A stretch of 64,000 bases of DNA from Undibacterium umbellatum. Its GTDB lineage: Bacteria > Pseudomonadota > Gammaproteobacteria > Burkholderiales > Burkholderiaceae_D. Under the pieces are notes generated by a model. It was given only the letters and a program-made list of their open reading frames with translations. It made no database searches and had not been told where the DNA came from. The DNA lies in assembly GCF_014284125.1 (NCBI RefSeq), contig NZ_JACOFX010000007.1:186001-250000 (forward strand), given 5' to 3'. The position numbers and the translations under genes are program-made. Positions 25,077 to 33,536 of the stretch are shown piece by piece. Within the stretch, counting starts at the first letter, position 1. Every line of letters starts with the position of its first letter.

Positions 25077-25898
25077 ATGAGCGACGACAAGATATTGATG
25101 TTTTCAGGTGAAAGCCTGGCTATGCAAGAGGCGGCAAAACAGGCGCGTAATACCTTTAAATATTTCTGGCGGGAGCTGTCCTGGGAATACCGGCGCATCA
25201 TTCCCGGCCTGGGACTGGCTGCTGTCAAAGTCGCGTTTCCTACGAAGGCTGTTGGTGACGGGCCTGAGGTCGAGCATATGTGGGTGAATGACATACAGTT
25301 TGACGGTGAAATCATTTCCGGTATCTTGCTGAATTCGCCACAATGGTGTGACAACATTGCTGCTGGTGACAATGTCAGCGTGTCACTGGCCGAAATTGGT
25401 GACTGGATGTACACGATAGGCGGCAAGGTTTATGGCGGGTTTAGTATAGATGTGATGCGCCAGGAAATGCCAGACTCAGAGCGTGAAGAACATGATCAAG
25501 CCTGGGGACTGGATTTTGGCAAACCCGGTGAAGTGTTTATCGTTCCTGCACAAACCCAGGAAAAGCAGGGCTTTTTATCTGGCTTGTTCGGCAAGAAAGA
25601 ACTGGCGGCAGTGGCGCATACCGGAGATTTGCCCGAACATCCCATGAGTGAAAACATGGTTGAGAAAATGGACGAGGGCTTGCGTGACGACCCTTCGTTC
25701 ACCCGTAGTGTTGATGAAAATGGCTGGACACTACTGCAAAAGGATGCATTGGCGGGCAATCTTGCACCCGTGACTTTACTGGTGAAACACGGTGCCGACC
25801 TTGGTGCTGTCAATCCCAGAGGCGAGACTGCACTTGATCTGGCCCGCAAAATGGGCTGGCCCAGAATTGTGGCTTTTCTGGAACAAAAGCTGCATTAA
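25077..25898 (+). CDS. DUF2314 protein with C-terminal ankyrin repeats
   Basis: The protein has 273 residues. Residues about 10-135 match DUF2314: AKQARNTFKYFWRELSWEYRR, AFPTK-GPEVEHMWVNDIQF, GILLNSP and GDNVSVSLAEIGDWMY. The C-terminal part (about 205-273) holds two ankyrin-type repeats (DENGWTLLQKDALAGNLAPV and NPRGETALDLARKMGWPRIV). No signal peptide is visible. DUF2314-ankyrin fusions are cytoplasmic proteins of unknown role. In-frame starts also exist at 25065 (GTG) and 25071 (ATG). The following gene converges with only a 6-base gap. Confidence 0.82.
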   Translation: MSDDKILMFSGESLAMQEAAKQARNTFKYFWRELSWEYRRIIPGLGLAAVKVAFPTKAVGDGPEVEHMWVNDIQFDGEIISGILLNSPQWCDNIAAGDNVSVSLAEIGDWMYTIGGKVYGGFSIDVMRQEMPDSEREEHDQAWGLDFGKPGEVFIVPAQTQEKQGFLSGLFGKKELAAVAHTGDLPEHPMSENMVEKMDEGLRDDPSFTRSVDENGWTLLQKDALAGNLAPVTLLVKHGADLGAVNPRGETALDLARKMGWPRIVAFLEQKLH

Positions 25899-25904
25899 TA
25901 GAAG

Positions 25905-26390
25905 TTACCCTTGTCTGTGATGCGCCCGTATGCGGGCGCGCCATTCGCCCAGCACGGTCAGAGCGCTCTGGAATTCTTTTTCTATCAGGTCAGCTTCGGC
26001 ATCGGTAATCACGCCATCCAGCAAGGCAGTTGAGACTGCCTCAGCCACATCACCAACCCGGCTCATGACGCGGCACACGGTTTGCGACAAATCATCTTCT
26101 CGGATTTCATGTGGTTCCGGGATGGAAAAAGCGGCCATGCCATGCCGGCTTAAGAGAGCATGCAGAGGCAGATGGGCCTCTTTGACTCCGGCGTCCTGGC
26201 AATGTTCTATGATGATCGAGAATTCTTCAAAAGACGGGTAATGGGTTTCTATGCCAGGGGCCAGCTTGTTGCGCAAGACATTCACCGAGACTTCCATACG
26301 GATTGCCAGGGCTTCCAGGCCACCAGGGTAGGCGCGCGCGATCTTGTACAAGGCGTCGTGCTGGTTCATATCCGAATATTTGCGTGTCAT
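25905..26390 (-). CDS. Phage regulatory CII-like protein
   Basis: This 161-residue protein fits the phage regulatory CII family (Phage_CP76 type). The N-terminus MNQHDALYKIARAYPGG-EALA and SVNVLRNKLAPGIETHYPSF form a helix-turn-helix-like segment, followed by a longer helical C-terminus with DGVITDAEADLIEKEFQSAL. Such proteins control lysogeny genes in temperate phages of Proteobacteria, but stand-alone chromosomal copies are common. No other phage gene is visible, so it is either a relic or a domesticated regulator. GAGGAA precedes the ATG at 26390; an upstream ATG-like start at 26453 lacks family sequence. Confidence 0.8.
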   Translation of the reverse strand: MTRKYSDMNQHDALYKIARAYPGGLEALAIRMEVSVNVLRNKLAPGIETHYPSFEEFSIIIEHCQDAGVKEAHLPLHALLSRHGMAAFSIPEPHEIREDDLSQTVCRVMSRVGDVAEAVSTALLDGVITDAEADLIEKEFQSALTVLGEWRARIRAHHRQG

Positions 26391-26484
26391 GCTGAGTTCC
26401 TCATTGATTTTTGAGCAGGAAGCATTGTACAGAGGGCCAGACAATACTCCCATAGATGTAACATGGATGCAAAAAAGGCCACAC

Positions 26485-27396
26485 TCAGGTCTGGGCGGCT
26501 ATTCTCCGGGTCAACAATGTCAGCCAGCGGTCCGCCCCGCTGACTTCGCTGATGACCTGGGCATAATCACAAACGGTGCGGGCTGCGCGTTCCAGCAATT
26601 GTATATCTGCTTCATGCTGGCGTGCCACATGCGGGTCTTCCAGGAACAGGATGCGGCGTATCTGCCTGTCAAGTACCAGTTCTGCCAGTTGCGCATCGCC
26701 ACCCAGGGGGCCAGAAAGATAAGGGGTCACCCAGTTCTTGCCAGCTTCTGTTCCCTTGATTTTTTGTGCCAGCTGGTTCAGCAAGCCGCCAGTAGTGCCT
26801 GTTGCGTAGCGGTGGCCGAAACTGTCGAGCAGGTCGAAATGTTTCTCTGCCATGACCAGCATGCTTTCTTTCATTGCATCATGGGCGATCAGGGCGATGC
26901 CCTCATTTTTTAATTCAAAACTCGGGTTCAGCTTATTGTCTATGGCGGCACCGGCAGCCGTGGCTTCCAGTTCCAGCCATTCCCTGGCGCTGGCCAAAGT
27001 TGCCAGGAAAGGCTTCCGATGGATTACGCACTGGCGTTTGAGTGCCTGGGCTTCCGGGAAAATCGAAGAAGGGTCAACCGGATCAATCAGGTAGATCACT
27101 GCATCGACCGCTCTGGCTGGTTCCCGGTCGACGACCCGCGATACAAGTTTCATCAAGCCGCCTTCACGGCCATAAGGGAAACGCTCGACCACAGGGCAGC
27201 TGTCAACCAGCCCATGAGAAATGATGGCGTCCAGCGTGCGCCCGACGATCACCATTTCTGCTTGCAGATGTTGCAGTGCCGGCCCGCCACCATGCAGGAG
27301 CTGCACCAAGGCAGAATTGGGAGCGTCCTGGTGAGAACGGTTGGCAATCAATCCTATGCGTAGCTTTTTCTGCGAGGTCACTGTATCTGCTTTCAT
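26485..27396 (-). CDS. mgsA: Methylglyoxal synthase with duplicated domain
   Basis: Methylglyoxal synthase turns dihydroxyacetone phosphate into methylglyoxal and phosphate, relieving sugar-phosphate stress. The usual protein is about 150 residues; this one has 303 and two MGS-like halves. The C-terminal half (about 165-300) is complete: AHDAMKESM (His172, Asp173, Lys176), phosphate-binding ATGTTGG (198-204), GGD with Asp234, EDP with Asp254, and His261 and Asp264 in RQHEADI. The N-terminal half (about 12-145) keeps the fold pattern (LRIGLIANRSHQD, YLIDPVDPSS) but lacks the catalytic histidines and the Asp of GGD. It may be regulatory or structural. It stands alone between convergent and divergent neighbours. 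Confidence 0.88.
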   Translation of the reverse strand: MKADTVTSQKKLRIGLIANRSHQDAPNSALVQLLHGGGPALQHLQAEMVIVGRTLDAIISHGLVDSCPVVERFPYGREGGLMKLVSRVVDREPARAVDAVIYLIDPVDPSSIFPEAQALKRQCVIHRKPFLATLASAREWLELEATAAGAAIDNKLNPSFELKNEGIALIAHDAMKESMLVMAEKHFDLLDSFGHRYATGTTGGLLNQLAQKIKGTEAGKNWVTPYLSGPLGGDAQLAELVLDRQIRRILFLEDPHVARQHEADIQLLERAARTVCDYAQVISEVSGADRWLTLLTRRIAAQT

Positions 27397-27557
27397 GGCG
27401 GGTGGAAAAATTGTTTGCCCCGATAGTTTACTCCCAGACTGCCTGTGCGGGCAGTCTTCAGGCTACATTTTGTTACCTAATCCAACAGTGGTGACACACG
27501 CGTTTTCGCAGACAGGCGTAGCATGTATAGCCATGCGGTAAAACAGGTGAGGATAAA

Positions 27558-28319
27558 ATGAAAAAATGGCGACATCTGCTGATGGTGCTCATGATCATGC
27601 TGACCTGCGCTTCGGCTTTGGGTGATGATGATCTTGATGATGAAATGCAAGTCAGGCGCTGGGCGCTTCTAGGGGATACCCAGGCGCAAAATATGTTGGG
27701 TTTGCTGTATCTCGAACCCGACGCCAACCTGCAAAATGTACAGGAAGCCGCTTACTGGCTCGAGCAGGCTGCTGATCAAGGCCACGCTGGTGCACAAACC
27801 AATCTGGGTGTCTTGTATCTGACTGGCGAGGGTGTGGAGGCTGACGAAAGCATGGCTTTCAAACTGTTTCGTCGCGCCGCCTTGCAAGGGCTGACTTCTG
27901 CTCAACTGGCGCTGGGTTATATGTATGCCACAGGCAAAGGTGTCGATGCCAATCCTGAAGAAGCGGTATTCTGGTACCAGCAGGCTGCCCAACAAGGTAA
28001 TGCCAGTGCTCAGCATCATTTGGCCCTGGCTTATGAAGAAGGCGCAGGAATAGAAAAAAGCACAGATCAAGCTGCCCATTGGGAAATGCAGGCTGCAAAT
28101 CAGGGTTTGTCCACTGCCCAGTTTCAAATGGGTTTGCGCTATCTGCATGGCGACGGGGTAGAAAGGGACATGCTGACGGGTTACCATTATTTACTCAAAG
28201 CCAGCCTGAAAGTCGGCAGTAAAGCCATGGATAGCCGTGAATTGGTCAGCAATGAGCTGACCAGTGAGCAAATTGCTGAAATCCGCGATGATTCCCGCTA
28301 TTGGAGAATGCATTTTTGA
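27558..28319 (+). CDS. Sel1-repeat protein, exported
   Basis: This 253-residue protein has a signal peptide (cleavage near ASALG, about residue 22) and about five Sel1-like repeats in the region 37-205, each with the A-GN-GA-A pattern (AYWLEQAADQGHAGAQTNLG, AFKLFRRAALQGLTSAQLAL, FWYQQAAQQGNASAQHHLAL, HWEMQAANQGLSTAQFQMG). Sel1 solenoids mediate protein-protein contacts, often in the periplasm or in signalling. The partner is unknown. AGGAT precedes the ATG and a strong terminator follows. Confidence 0.88.
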   Translation: MKKWRHLLMVLMIMLTCASALGDDDLDDEMQVRRWALLGDTQAQNMLGLLYLEPDANLQNVQEAAYWLEQAADQGHAGAQTNLGVLYLTGEGVEADESMAFKLFRRAALQGLTSAQLALGYMYATGKGVDANPEEAVFWYQQAAQQGNASAQHHLALAYEEGAGIEKSTDQAAHWEMQAANQGLSTAQFQMGLRYLHGDGVERDMLTGYHYLLKASLKVGSKAMDSRELVSNELTSEQIAEIRDDSRYWRMHF

Positions 28320-28360
28320 GCTTGAAAAGCAAGGCTGCTGAAAAACAAACGTAGAGCGGA

Positions 28361-28390
28361 CGCCGCATTCTTTCATGCGGCGTTTTTTTT
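28361..28390 (+). terminator. Intrinsic terminator after the Sel1 gene
   Basis: Arms CGCCGCAT and ATGCGGCG with a TCTTTC loop are followed by eight T. Confidence 0.92.
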
Positions 28391-28420
28391 CAAGCCGAGG
28401 CTGGCGACTTCAGGAAAGAT

Positions 28421-30817
28421 TCAACGCAGATAGCGTTGTTCAAGTTCATCTGCTGACATCGCCTGAGAAAAAAGATACCCCTGCATTTCATCACATTGCC
28501 TTTGCTGGAGAAATTCGCGTTGCCTGTCGGTTTCCACGCCTTCGGCAATCACACGCAATTTCAGCGCATGGGCCAGGTGGATGATGGCGGTGACGATGGC
28601 GACATCACTTTCATCAACAGGCAAGTCGCCAACAAAAGAGCGGTCTATCTTGAGCTTATAAATAGGGAAGCGTTTCAGATAGCTGAGACTGGAATAGCCA
28701 GTGCCAAAATCATCAATCGCCAGTTTGACGCCCAATGCTGCCAGGGATTCCAGTTTTTTCAGGGCATCTTCAACATCCTTGATCAGAATGGATTCTGTCA
28801 ATTCCAGTTCTATGCAATGCGGTTGCAACGCATGCTCATGCAAGGCGGCAGCGATACTGTCGACAAAATTGGCTTGCTGGAATTGCAGGGCAGAGACATT
28901 GATTGCCACCCGCATGGATTTGCCATCCCGGTTCCACAAAGCTGCTTGTTTGATGGCCGTTTGGATGACCCAATTGCCTATCGGTACAATGACGCCAGAT
29001 TCTTCTGCCACCGGGATGAATTGCACCGGGCTGACTTCGCCCAGATCCTTGTCGGTCCAGCGCAGCAAGGCTTCCACCCCCAGCATCTTGCCAGTCGCCA
29101 GCTCTACTTGTGGCTGGTAATGCAGGCGGAACCGCTGGTGTTCCAGGGCCTGGCGCATGGCGTGATCGAGTTTCATGCGCGACAGTAAGCCTATATTCAT
29201 TTGCCGCTGGTAAAAGCGGAAATCGGAACGCCCGCGCTCCTTGACATGATACATGGCGCTATCGGCATTCTTGATCAGGTCGGCCATGCTAATCCCATCC
29301 TCAGGGTAGAGGGCAATCCCTATGCTGGCGGTGACGGTAAAGTGCATGCCATCAAGTGAAAACGGGGCAGACAATTCTTCCAATACTCTTCTGGCACAAA
29401 TTTCTGCGCCCTCGGCATTGGCTTCATGCAGGAGCAAGACAAATTCATCCCCACCCAAGCGGGCCGCCGTATCCACCTGGCGTATGCATTTCTTTAATCT
29501 TTCAGTCACTTGCTGCAAGACACGGTCACCAAAAGGATGGCCAAGGGAGTCATTGATTTGTTTGAAATGATCGAGGTCGAGGAACAGCAGGGAGAATGTG
29601 GAATTATTACGGCTGGAAATGGTAATGGCTTGTCGTATGCGTTCTTCCAGCAATAAGCGGTTAGGCAAGCCAGTCAGAACATCAAGGAATGCCAGTTCTT
29701 CAATTCTCTGCTTGGCTGTATGGGTTTCTGTCCTGTCCTTGAAAAAGCCTATGTAATTCAGTGCGGCGCCAAATTCATCCTGTACCTTGACCAGAGATAT
29801 CATGCACAGATAGGCATGGCCATTCTTGCGCCTGTTCCAGAGTTCTCCCTCCCAAAAGCCCAAATTGTCGAGTTCCTTGAGCAGGTTTTCAACTTGAACA
29901 GCATTGCCTTCTTCTGAAAAAAAATCCCTTGGTGTTTTGCCCAGCATTTCTTGTTCTGTATAACTGCTGAGGCGCTCGAAACTGGGATTGGTGGTGACGA
30001 TTTTTTGCTCGGCATCGGTAATGAAAATTGCATCGGTACTCGACTCAAATACTTTGGCCGCCAGACGCAAACGCGCTTCATCTGCCAGGCGCTGGGTAAT
30101 GTCGCGATAAGAATACACACGCCCTATCGGCCGGCCACGCGCATATTGCGGCAGGGTGACTCTTTCCAATGTCTTGCCTGAGCGTAGTGTCAATACATCG
30201 GTCGCTTCCATCAGTGGCGAGCGACTGATGGTACCGAGGCGCTCTTCATACTGACTGGCATCGTGCATGCACGCGTCCATCCAAGCATAAATGGCGCCAT
30301 CGTCGCGCTGGGTCAGCAGCTCATCTGGCAAGCCCCATAATTCAGCAAACAAGTGGTTGTAGCTGCGGATGGCGCCATCAAGATCAGTGACCAGTATGCC
30401 GTCAGCTGTAGATTCCAGAGTGGCGCGTAGTTCAGCGATCAGTTTTTCCAACTCATTTTCCACCCGGCGCTGGTTGGAATGGTCATTGATAGCGACCACA
30501 TAGACCGAACTATCCACGCCTGTCCTGATCAGGGTGACACGTCTTTCCACCTGGACTATGCTGCCATCGGCACGTTTCAGCATGGTTTCGGAATGGATGT
30601 TTTCGGACAGTCCAGCAGCGACATCTTCCCAGAAAAACACGTCTTCAGGTGCGACTGCAAGTTCAATAACACCTTTGCCCAGCAGACTGCTAGATCCGAC
30701 TTGCAGCAATTGGTGGATGGCCTGGTTGGCCGCAACGATGCGCAATTGTATGGGATCAACCAGGATAATGGCTTCCAGCAAGCCTTCTATCATCGATTGC
30801 CAGGGATGGGCCTTCAT
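28421..30817 (-). CDS. PAS-GGDEF-EAL bifunctional cyclic di-GMP enzyme
   Basis: This 798-residue protein has three PAS-like domains (about 10-115, 125-245 and 250-370, each ending in the VAINDHS, SYRDITQ and GFFKDRTET pattern). The GGDEF domain is intact (LGGDEF, 455-459) with an inhibitory I-site RxxD at 446-449. The EAL domain is intact (EAL 582-584, LTESILI, DDFGTGYSSL 702-711, EGVET). Both diguanylate cyclase and phosphodiesterase activity are possible, gated by the PAS sensors. There is no transmembrane segment. The start overlaps the stop of the HD-GYP gene upstream by 4 bases, so the two are coupled and should act on the same cyclic di-GMP pool. Confidence 0.93.
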   Translation of the reverse strand: MKAHPWQSMIEGLLEAIILVDPIQLRIVAANQAIHQLLQVGSSSLLGKGVIELAVAPEDVFFWEDVAAGLSENIHSETMLKRADGSIVQVERRVTLIRTGVDSSVYVVAINDHSNQRRVENELEKLIAELRATLESTADGILVTDLDGAIRSYNHLFAELWGLPDELLTQRDDGAIYAWMDACMHDASQYEERLGTISRSPLMEATDVLTLRSGKTLERVTLPQYARGRPIGRVYSYRDITQRLADEARLRLAAKVFESSTDAIFITDAEQKIVTTNPSFERLSSYTEQEMLGKTPRDFFSEEGNAVQVENLLKELDNLGFWEGELWNRRKNGHAYLCMISLVKVQDEFGAALNYIGFFKDRTETHTAKQRIEELAFLDVLTGLPNRLLLEERIRQAITISSRNNSTFSLLFLDLDHFKQINDSLGHPFGDRVLQQVTERLKKCIRQVDTAARLGGDEFVLLLHEANAEGAEICARRVLEELSAPFSLDGMHFTVTASIGIALYPEDGISMADLIKNADSAMYHVKERGRSDFRFYQRQMNIGLLSRMKLDHAMRQALEHQRFRLHYQPQVELATGKMLGVEALLRWTDKDLGEVSPVQFIPVAEESGVIVPIGNWVIQTAIKQAALWNRDGKSMRVAINVSALQFQQANFVDSIAAALHEHALQPHCIELELTESILIKDVEDALKKLESLAALGVKLAIDDFGTGYSSLSYLKRFPIYKLKIDRSFVGDLPVDESDVAIVTAIIHLAHALKLRVIAEGVETDRQREFLQQRQCDEMQGYLFSQAMSADELEQRYLR

Positions 30818-32097
30818 GTCGTAGCTCCATCTTCCTTTTGTTGCTCGATTTCCAGACCGCGTTCAAAGAAATAGCATAGCCGTTTGCGTGGCGACAGATA
30901 ATCATAGGCTGCCTTGGGCAATTGCAGAGGTTTCAGGCTGCGATGTATGCACAGGGTATTTTCATGCTCCAGATTGATGACCAGGGCTTCATCGCGAGGT
31001 ACGGCAGAATTATGGATGACCACCTTGGGTTTGATAGGGCGGGCCGAATTCACCGAGACCACCATGGCATATCGCTCATCGGTCAACTGCACCACCGAGC
31101 CTGGTGGATAAATACCCATCATGCGTATGAAAGCCGTCAGGGTGGGAATATGAAAACGTGGCTTGTGCTGGGTAAAAATCTGCGACAAGGCTTCATGCGG
31201 GGTGATGGCAAACGCCGGATTGGCAGGGTTGCAAAGATTGTCGTAATGATTGACCAGTGCGATGATACGGCTTATAGCACTGAGTTTATCGCCCTGCACA
31301 TGGCTGGGGTAGCCAGTACCATCGGCATGCTCATGATGTTGGGCAATGGCCAGCAAGACATTGGCCGATAAGCCCATCTTGCGCGCCAATGCCAGGCTGT
31401 GCAGGACGTGCTCATGGTAAAGCTGGCGCTCGGCATGATTGAAGTGCTCATCCTGCCAGCGCAGTCGGTCTGGTAACTCCATTTTGCCTATGTCATGCAG
31501 CATAGTCGCTACACCCAGGTCAAGCATGTCTGTTTTGCTGAGATGCAGTGTTCGTCCCAGCAAGAGTGATATGACCGTCACATTGATGGAATGTAGCGAA
31601 GTTTTTTCACCAGCTTTTTCGGACAACAGGCGTATCGCGGCCTCGTCTTCTCCCAAAATCTCACCAAGAAAACCTTGTATCAGTTGCTCAGTCAATTCCC
31701 TTGCCTGGGCAGGCTGGGAATGCACCAGTTCAGTGACTTGCTTGAAGGTTTGTGCCGCATGGCTGAATTGCCGCTCACAGACTTGCAGACTGGCTTGCTG
31801 GTTGGCCAGCAATTCCCTCCTTTGTCTGGCGGCAAACGCGCCGGGACTTTCGATAAGCTTGTTTTCTTGCTGAATCTGAGCATCATCGGTCTTGGTACTG
31901 GTTTCCGGGCTGCTCTTGTCCGGTGCATAGCGCACGCGCTCCAGACCCAGCGAACGGATGGTCTCGATTTGTGCATTGTTGCTGATTTTGAAATTGGAAA
32001 CAGGAAATGGATGATCCATCCAGCCCACATCGAGATAGACAAACATGCCTATGCGAAGCTGGCTCAGTTCAATAAACTGTGTATGAAGATCAGTCAT
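30814..32097 (-). CDS. HD-GYP cyclic di-GMP phosphodiesterase with DUF3391
   Basis: This 427-residue protein has an N-terminal DUF3391 domain (LRIGMFVYLDVGWMDHPFP, about 14-32) and an HD-GYP domain (about 165-330). The catalytic residues are visible: SLHSINVTV, MLHDIGK with His201 and Asp202, HEHVLHSL, and HHEHADGTGYP (254-264). HD-GYP enzymes hydrolyse cyclic di-GMP to GMP using two or three metal ions. A C-terminal segment of about 90 residues follows the domain. It is first in a two-gene operon with the PAS-GGDEF-EAL gene (4-base overlap). Confidence 0.92.
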   Translation of the reverse strand: MTDLHTQFIELSQLRIGMFVYLDVGWMDHPFPVSNFKISNNAQIETIRSLGLERVRYAPDKSSPETSTKTDDAQIQQENKLIESPGAFAARQRRELLANQQASLQVCERQFSHAAQTFKQVTELVHSQPAQARELTEQLIQGFLGEILGEDEAAIRLLSEKAGEKTSLHSINVTVISLLLGRTLHLSKTDMLDLGVATMLHDIGKMELPDRLRWQDEHFNHAERQLYHEHVLHSLALARKMGLSANVLLAIAQHHEHADGTGYPSHVQGDKLSAISRIIALVNHYDNLCNPANPAFAITPHEALSQIFTQHKPRFHIPTLTAFIRMMGIYPPGSVVQLTDERYAMVVSVNSARPIKPKVVIHNSAVPRDEALVINLEHENTLCIHRSLKPLQLPKAAYDYLSPRKRLCYFFERGLEIEQQKEDGATT

Positions 32098-32316
32098 GAC
32101 ACGGGTTTCCCAAAATGTGACTTTTGAGTAAAAATCTGCAGGCTAGGCGTCGGTGTGCCATACAACCACCAGCCACAGTTCATTCCATGTTACATCAGCT
32201 TTTTACTCACCCATCCAGAATTCCGGCTGACTGTGGGGTTTACGTCTTAAATACAGCGAATTTTGATCTGAGTTCGGTCTTATCTGACGATAATCGCCGA
32301 TTTTGTTTTACTTTAT

Positions 32317-32769
32317 TCAAGGTTTTGCGCATTCACAGGCGTCATTGCCCTTGTCAAAAATTATACGCCAGACGCCAGGGCTTTCCTGTCGCCAGATGGA
32401 GGTGAAGGTGGCCAGCAGTTTGCCTTGCGGGTCGCGCACTGGTCCGCTGCTAAGTGCCAGCTTGCCCGAGTTTAAGACTTCCACGGTTTCCGGCGTCCAG
32501 GAAAAAGGGGCTGCTGGCGTGTCATAAAAGCGTTTCCATGCTGCCGCCACTTCCTGTTTGCCATGCAAAACCTTTTTACCAGAAAAAAAGATCGTTTCTT
32601 CCGCCAGAAATTCTGTAAAAGCCTTGTGGTCACGGGCCTCCATGGTTTTGGCAAAGGCAGTTTCTGCTTGCATGACTTGGCTGATCAGGTCAGCCCGTTC
32701 ATCTGCTGCCTGTGCGTGGTTGACCAGCAAGCTGGCGGCGATCAGCAAGGCAAATAAGTATCGATGCAT
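32317..32769 (-). CDS. Exported NTF2-fold (DUF4440/SnoaL-like) protein
   Basis: This 150-residue protein has a signal peptide (cleavage after NHAQA, about residue 21) and an NTF2-like cone: the helix VMQAETAFAKTMEARDHKAF, then FLAEETIFFSGKKVLHGKQEV and the strand pairs SSGPVRDPQGK and FTSIWRQESPGVWRIIFDKG. This matches DUF4440/SnoaL-like proteins, which include ketosteroid isomerase-type enzymes and many of unknown role. AGAGGTG precedes the ATG. It ends with two cysteines (ACEC) that may form a disulfide. Function unknown. Confidence 0.82.
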   Translation of the reverse strand: MHRYLFALLIAASLLVNHAQAADERADLISQVMQAETAFAKTMEARDHKAFTEFLAEETIFFSGKKVLHGKQEVAAAWKRFYDTPAAPFSWTPETVEVLNSGKLALSSGPVRDPQGKLLATFTSIWRQESPGVWRIIFDKGNDACECAKP

Positions 32770-32802
32770 GGAACACCTCTACAATTGAGAATGGCAAACG
32801 GT

Positions 32803-33492
32803 TCAAAAGAAACTGGCTATTTGCTCCAGTGGTTTTTTCTGTATATTCGGTACCATGCAATCCTCTGCCGGATAGCCGACTACTAGCAAGATATATGGTT
32901 TTTCATTGTCCGGTCTGTGCAATAACTGGTTCAAAAATCCCATAGGGCTGGGTGTATGTGTCAGCGTTGCCAGGCCAGCATGATGCAGGGCCGAGATCAA
33001 AAATCCTGTAGCAATCGAGACTGACTCAGGTACATAGTAATTTTTGACCGCACTGCCATCATCCATCATGGTGGCTTTTTGTCCAAAGATGGCGATCAGG
33101 TAAGGTGCGGTTTCTAAAAAGGGCTTTTCTGCATCCGTACCTAGCGGGGCCAGCGCATCTTTCCATTCCTGCGGCGCACGGCGCTCATAAAACTCGCGTT
33201 CTTCTATCTCGGCCTCAACCCTGATCTTGTGCTTGAGTGCTGTGTCGGTGACGACTGCAAAATGCCAAGGCTGGTGGTTGGCACCTGATGGCGCCGTGCC
33301 AGCAGTCAGCAGACAGGCTTCTATGACGGCGCGTGGCACCGGGCGAGCTGAGAATTCACGTATCGTCTTGCGTCGCTTCATGTCCTGATAAAAGCTTTGC
33401 GCGCGTTCCAGCATTTCAGTTTCAGGGTAAGACTGGTAAGTCGACAGCGGGATGAATTGCGGCGATCCTTGATTGAATGAAAGTTTGCTCAT
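32803..33492 (-). CDS. FMN nitroreductase, iodotyrosine deiodinase-like
   Basis: This 229-residue flavin enzyme belongs to the nitroreductase superfamily in the subgroup of iodotyrosine deiodinase (IYD), rather than NfsA/NfsB. FMN-binding [14 protein letters not shown] (40-53) and [10 protein letters not shown] (69-78) are conserved. The substrate-lid residues of IYD appear to be present: Glu98 and Tyr102 in EEREFY and Lys123 in [32 protein letters not shown] is also typical of the subgroup. It may remove halogen from tyrosine-like compounds or have an unrelated reductase role. AGGAA precedes the ATG. Confidence 0.82.
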   Translation of the reverse strand: MSKLSFNQGSPQFIPLSTYQSYPETEMLERAQSFYQDMKRRKTIREFSARPVPRAVIEACLLTAGTAPSGANHQPWHFAVVTDTALKHKIRVEAEIEEREFYERRAPQEWKDALAPLGTDAEKPFLETAPYLIAIFGQKATMMDDGSAVKNYYVPESVSIATGFLISALHHAGLATLTHTPSPMGFLNQLLHRPDNEKPYILLVVGYPAEDCMVPNIQKKPLEQIASFF

Positions 33493-33536
33493 GGCTTATT
33501 CCTGACTAGCTGGGTGGACAGTGGGGGAAAACAGAC

